A DNA stretch of 5,216 nucleotides from assembly GCA_027009865.1 (NCBI GenBank), contig JALVCR010000035.1, positions 1 through 5,216 on the forward strand, read 5' to 3'. The stretch is from Campylobacterales bacterium. GTDB taxonomy: Bacteria > Campylobacterota > Campylobacteria > Campylobacterales > JAADDG01. A program made the position numbers and the translations under genes. The notes beneath the pieces were generated by a model. That model saw only the letters and a list, made by a program, of their open reading frames with translations. It was not told the origin of the DNA and did not search any database. Of the stretch, positions 4,341 to 5,216 are shown piece by piece (the first letter of the stretch is position 1; every line of letters begins with the position of its first letter).

Positions 4341-5216
4341 TTTATCCCCGCTTCTATTAAATCGTGTATATGCAATACTCCTTTTACCCTTTTTTCTTTA
4401 TCGGTAAAAACCATATGCTGAAGTTTGTAATCTTCTATAATTTTTAAAACATCGCTTGCTAAAATCTCATCATTTTCAAGAAACTTAGGATTTTTAGAGG
4501 CATATTTTATTACCGGGTCATCCATAGAAAAATCCTCCCTCATCATAGCCCTTCTTAAATCTCCGTCACTCAATACAGCCTTTAAAACGCCTTTATCATC
4601 CACTATAATAACATTTCCTATTCTCCCCTTTGTCATCTCAAAAAGAGCATCTTTTAAAGGAAGGTTTTCTTTTACCAAAGGAAGATTTTCCCTTCTCATC
4701 AAATCTTTAGCCTTTACATACAGCCTCTTTCCCAAAGCTCCTCCAGGATGAAAAGATGCAAAATCCTCTTTTTTGAAATTTCTCATTTTCATCAAAGCTA
4801 TCGCTATTGCATCTCCCAAAGCCATAGTCAAAGTGGTAGAGGAGGTTGGAACAATATTTAAAGGGCAAGCCTCTCTCTCCACATAAATAGGAATAACAAC
4901 ATCGCTATATTTGGCAAGAGTAGAGTTTCTATCTTTGGTCATTCCTATCAATTTGATATCAAATCTTTTTATATGCGGCAAAATCTTTGAAAGCTCTTCG
5001 CTCTCTCCGCTATAACTGATAGCCAAAACTCCGTCTTCTTTTCCTATCATTCCAAGATCGCCATGAAGCGCTTCAGTTGGATGCAAAAAAAAGCTGCTTG
5101 TTCCCGTGCTTGCAAACGTAGCGGCCATTTTTGCCCCGACAAGCCCAGATTTCCCAACGCCTGTTACAATAAGCTTTCCTTTTAGATTATAGATTACATC
5201 TATAGCCTTCTCTATC
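4337..5216 (-). CDS. kdsD: Arabinose-5-phosphate isomerase KdsD/KpsF, 5' end missing
   Basis: The enzyme interconverts ribulose-5-phosphate and arabinose-5-phosphate, the first step towards Kdo for LPS or capsule. The frame is open to the window edge, giving 293 visible codons. The ATG at 5128 is internal, because the codons upstream encode the SIS-domain strand and sugar-phosphate loop LIVTGVGKSGLVGAK. About 25-30 residues are missing compared with the usual length of about 320. Numbering from the ATG at 5128, the SIS domain includes ASTGT (6-10), HPTEALHGDLG (16-26), SYSGESEE (38-45) and CPLNIVPTSSTT (88-99). Catalytic candidates are Lys of GKS upstream, Glu42, Glu86 and His127 (FHPGGALGK), all present. 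Two CBS domains follow, about residues 140-200 and 205-262. The stop overlaps the next start as GTGA. Whether the arabinose-5-phosphate serves LPS core or capsule cannot be told here. Confidence 0.94.
   Translation of the reverse strand, partial: IEKAIDVIYNLKGKLIVTGVGKSGLVGAKMAATFASTGTSSFFLHPTEALHGDLGMIGKEDGVLAISYSGESEELSKILPHIKRFDIKLIGMTKDRNSTLAKYSDVVIPIYVEREACPLNIVPTSSTTLTMALGDAIAIALMKMRNFKKEDFASFHPGGALGKRLYVKAKDLMRRENLPLVKENLPLKDALFEMTKGRIGNVIIVDDKGVLKAVLSDGDLRRAMMREDFSMDDPVIKYASKNPKFLENDEILASDVLKIIEDYKLQHMVFTDKEKRVKGVLHIHDLIEAGIK

Noticed and set aside
4222..4407. Plus-strand open frame of 61 codons that looks hydrophobic, like a small membrane protein
   Set aside because: It lies antisense across the kdsD/pseudouridine synthase junction; the Leu/Phe-rich character follows from complementing Lys/Glu codons.

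Overview
This 5.2 kb window is AT-rich bacterial chromosome (by eye about one third G+C) in which coding sequence covers almost everything. Protein flavour (Lys/Ile/Phe-rich versions of KdsD, RluB-type pseudouridine synthase, RarA and an MnmC-type oxidase), the AT bias and an extended -10 promoter behind a T-rich upstream stretch all fit a Campylobacterota (Epsilonproteobacteria) genome. The genus cannot be fixed from this window.

Layout, read along the minus strand from the right edge: a 5'-truncated arabinose-5-phosphate isomerase gene (kdsD/kpsF family, 5216-4337), an RsuA/RluB-family pseudouridine synthase (4340-3570), the replication-associated AAA+ ATPase rarA (3573-2377), and an FAD-dependent oxidase equivalent to the C-terminal half of MnmC (2380-1304). 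These four are chained by three 4-nt stop/start overlaps (GTGA, ATGA, GTGA), so they almost certainly share one mRNA whose promoter lies outside the window. An 89-nt gap follows; it holds a good promoter (TG-extended TATAAT at 1233-1238). This starts a second minus-strand unit: two small helical proteins of unknown function (1208-999 and 987-769) and an RraA-family protein (759-283). At the left edge a plus-strand thioredoxin-fold gene, truncated at its 5' end, runs into rraA; the two stop codons overlap by 9 bp and sit in a shared hairpin that probably terminates transcription both ways.

Functionally this is mostly housekeeping: LPS Kdo precursor supply, rRNA and tRNA modification, and replication-fork maintenance in the four-gene operon; an RraA-fold protein with two small partners in the second. 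I see no transposon, phage, CRISPR, toxin-antitoxin or RNA gene. The points most worth a second look are the stand-alone MnmC oxidase domain without its methyltransferase half, the RraA homologue that keeps the aldolase-type Arg-Asp pair in a lineage that generally lacks RNase E, the two unassigned small proteins co-transcribed with it, and a G-quadruplex-type motif in an otherwise AT-rich gene. I do not see a convincing new multi-gene system. Two conspicuous ATG/TTG codons near the window edges (5128 and 28) are internal codons, not true starts.
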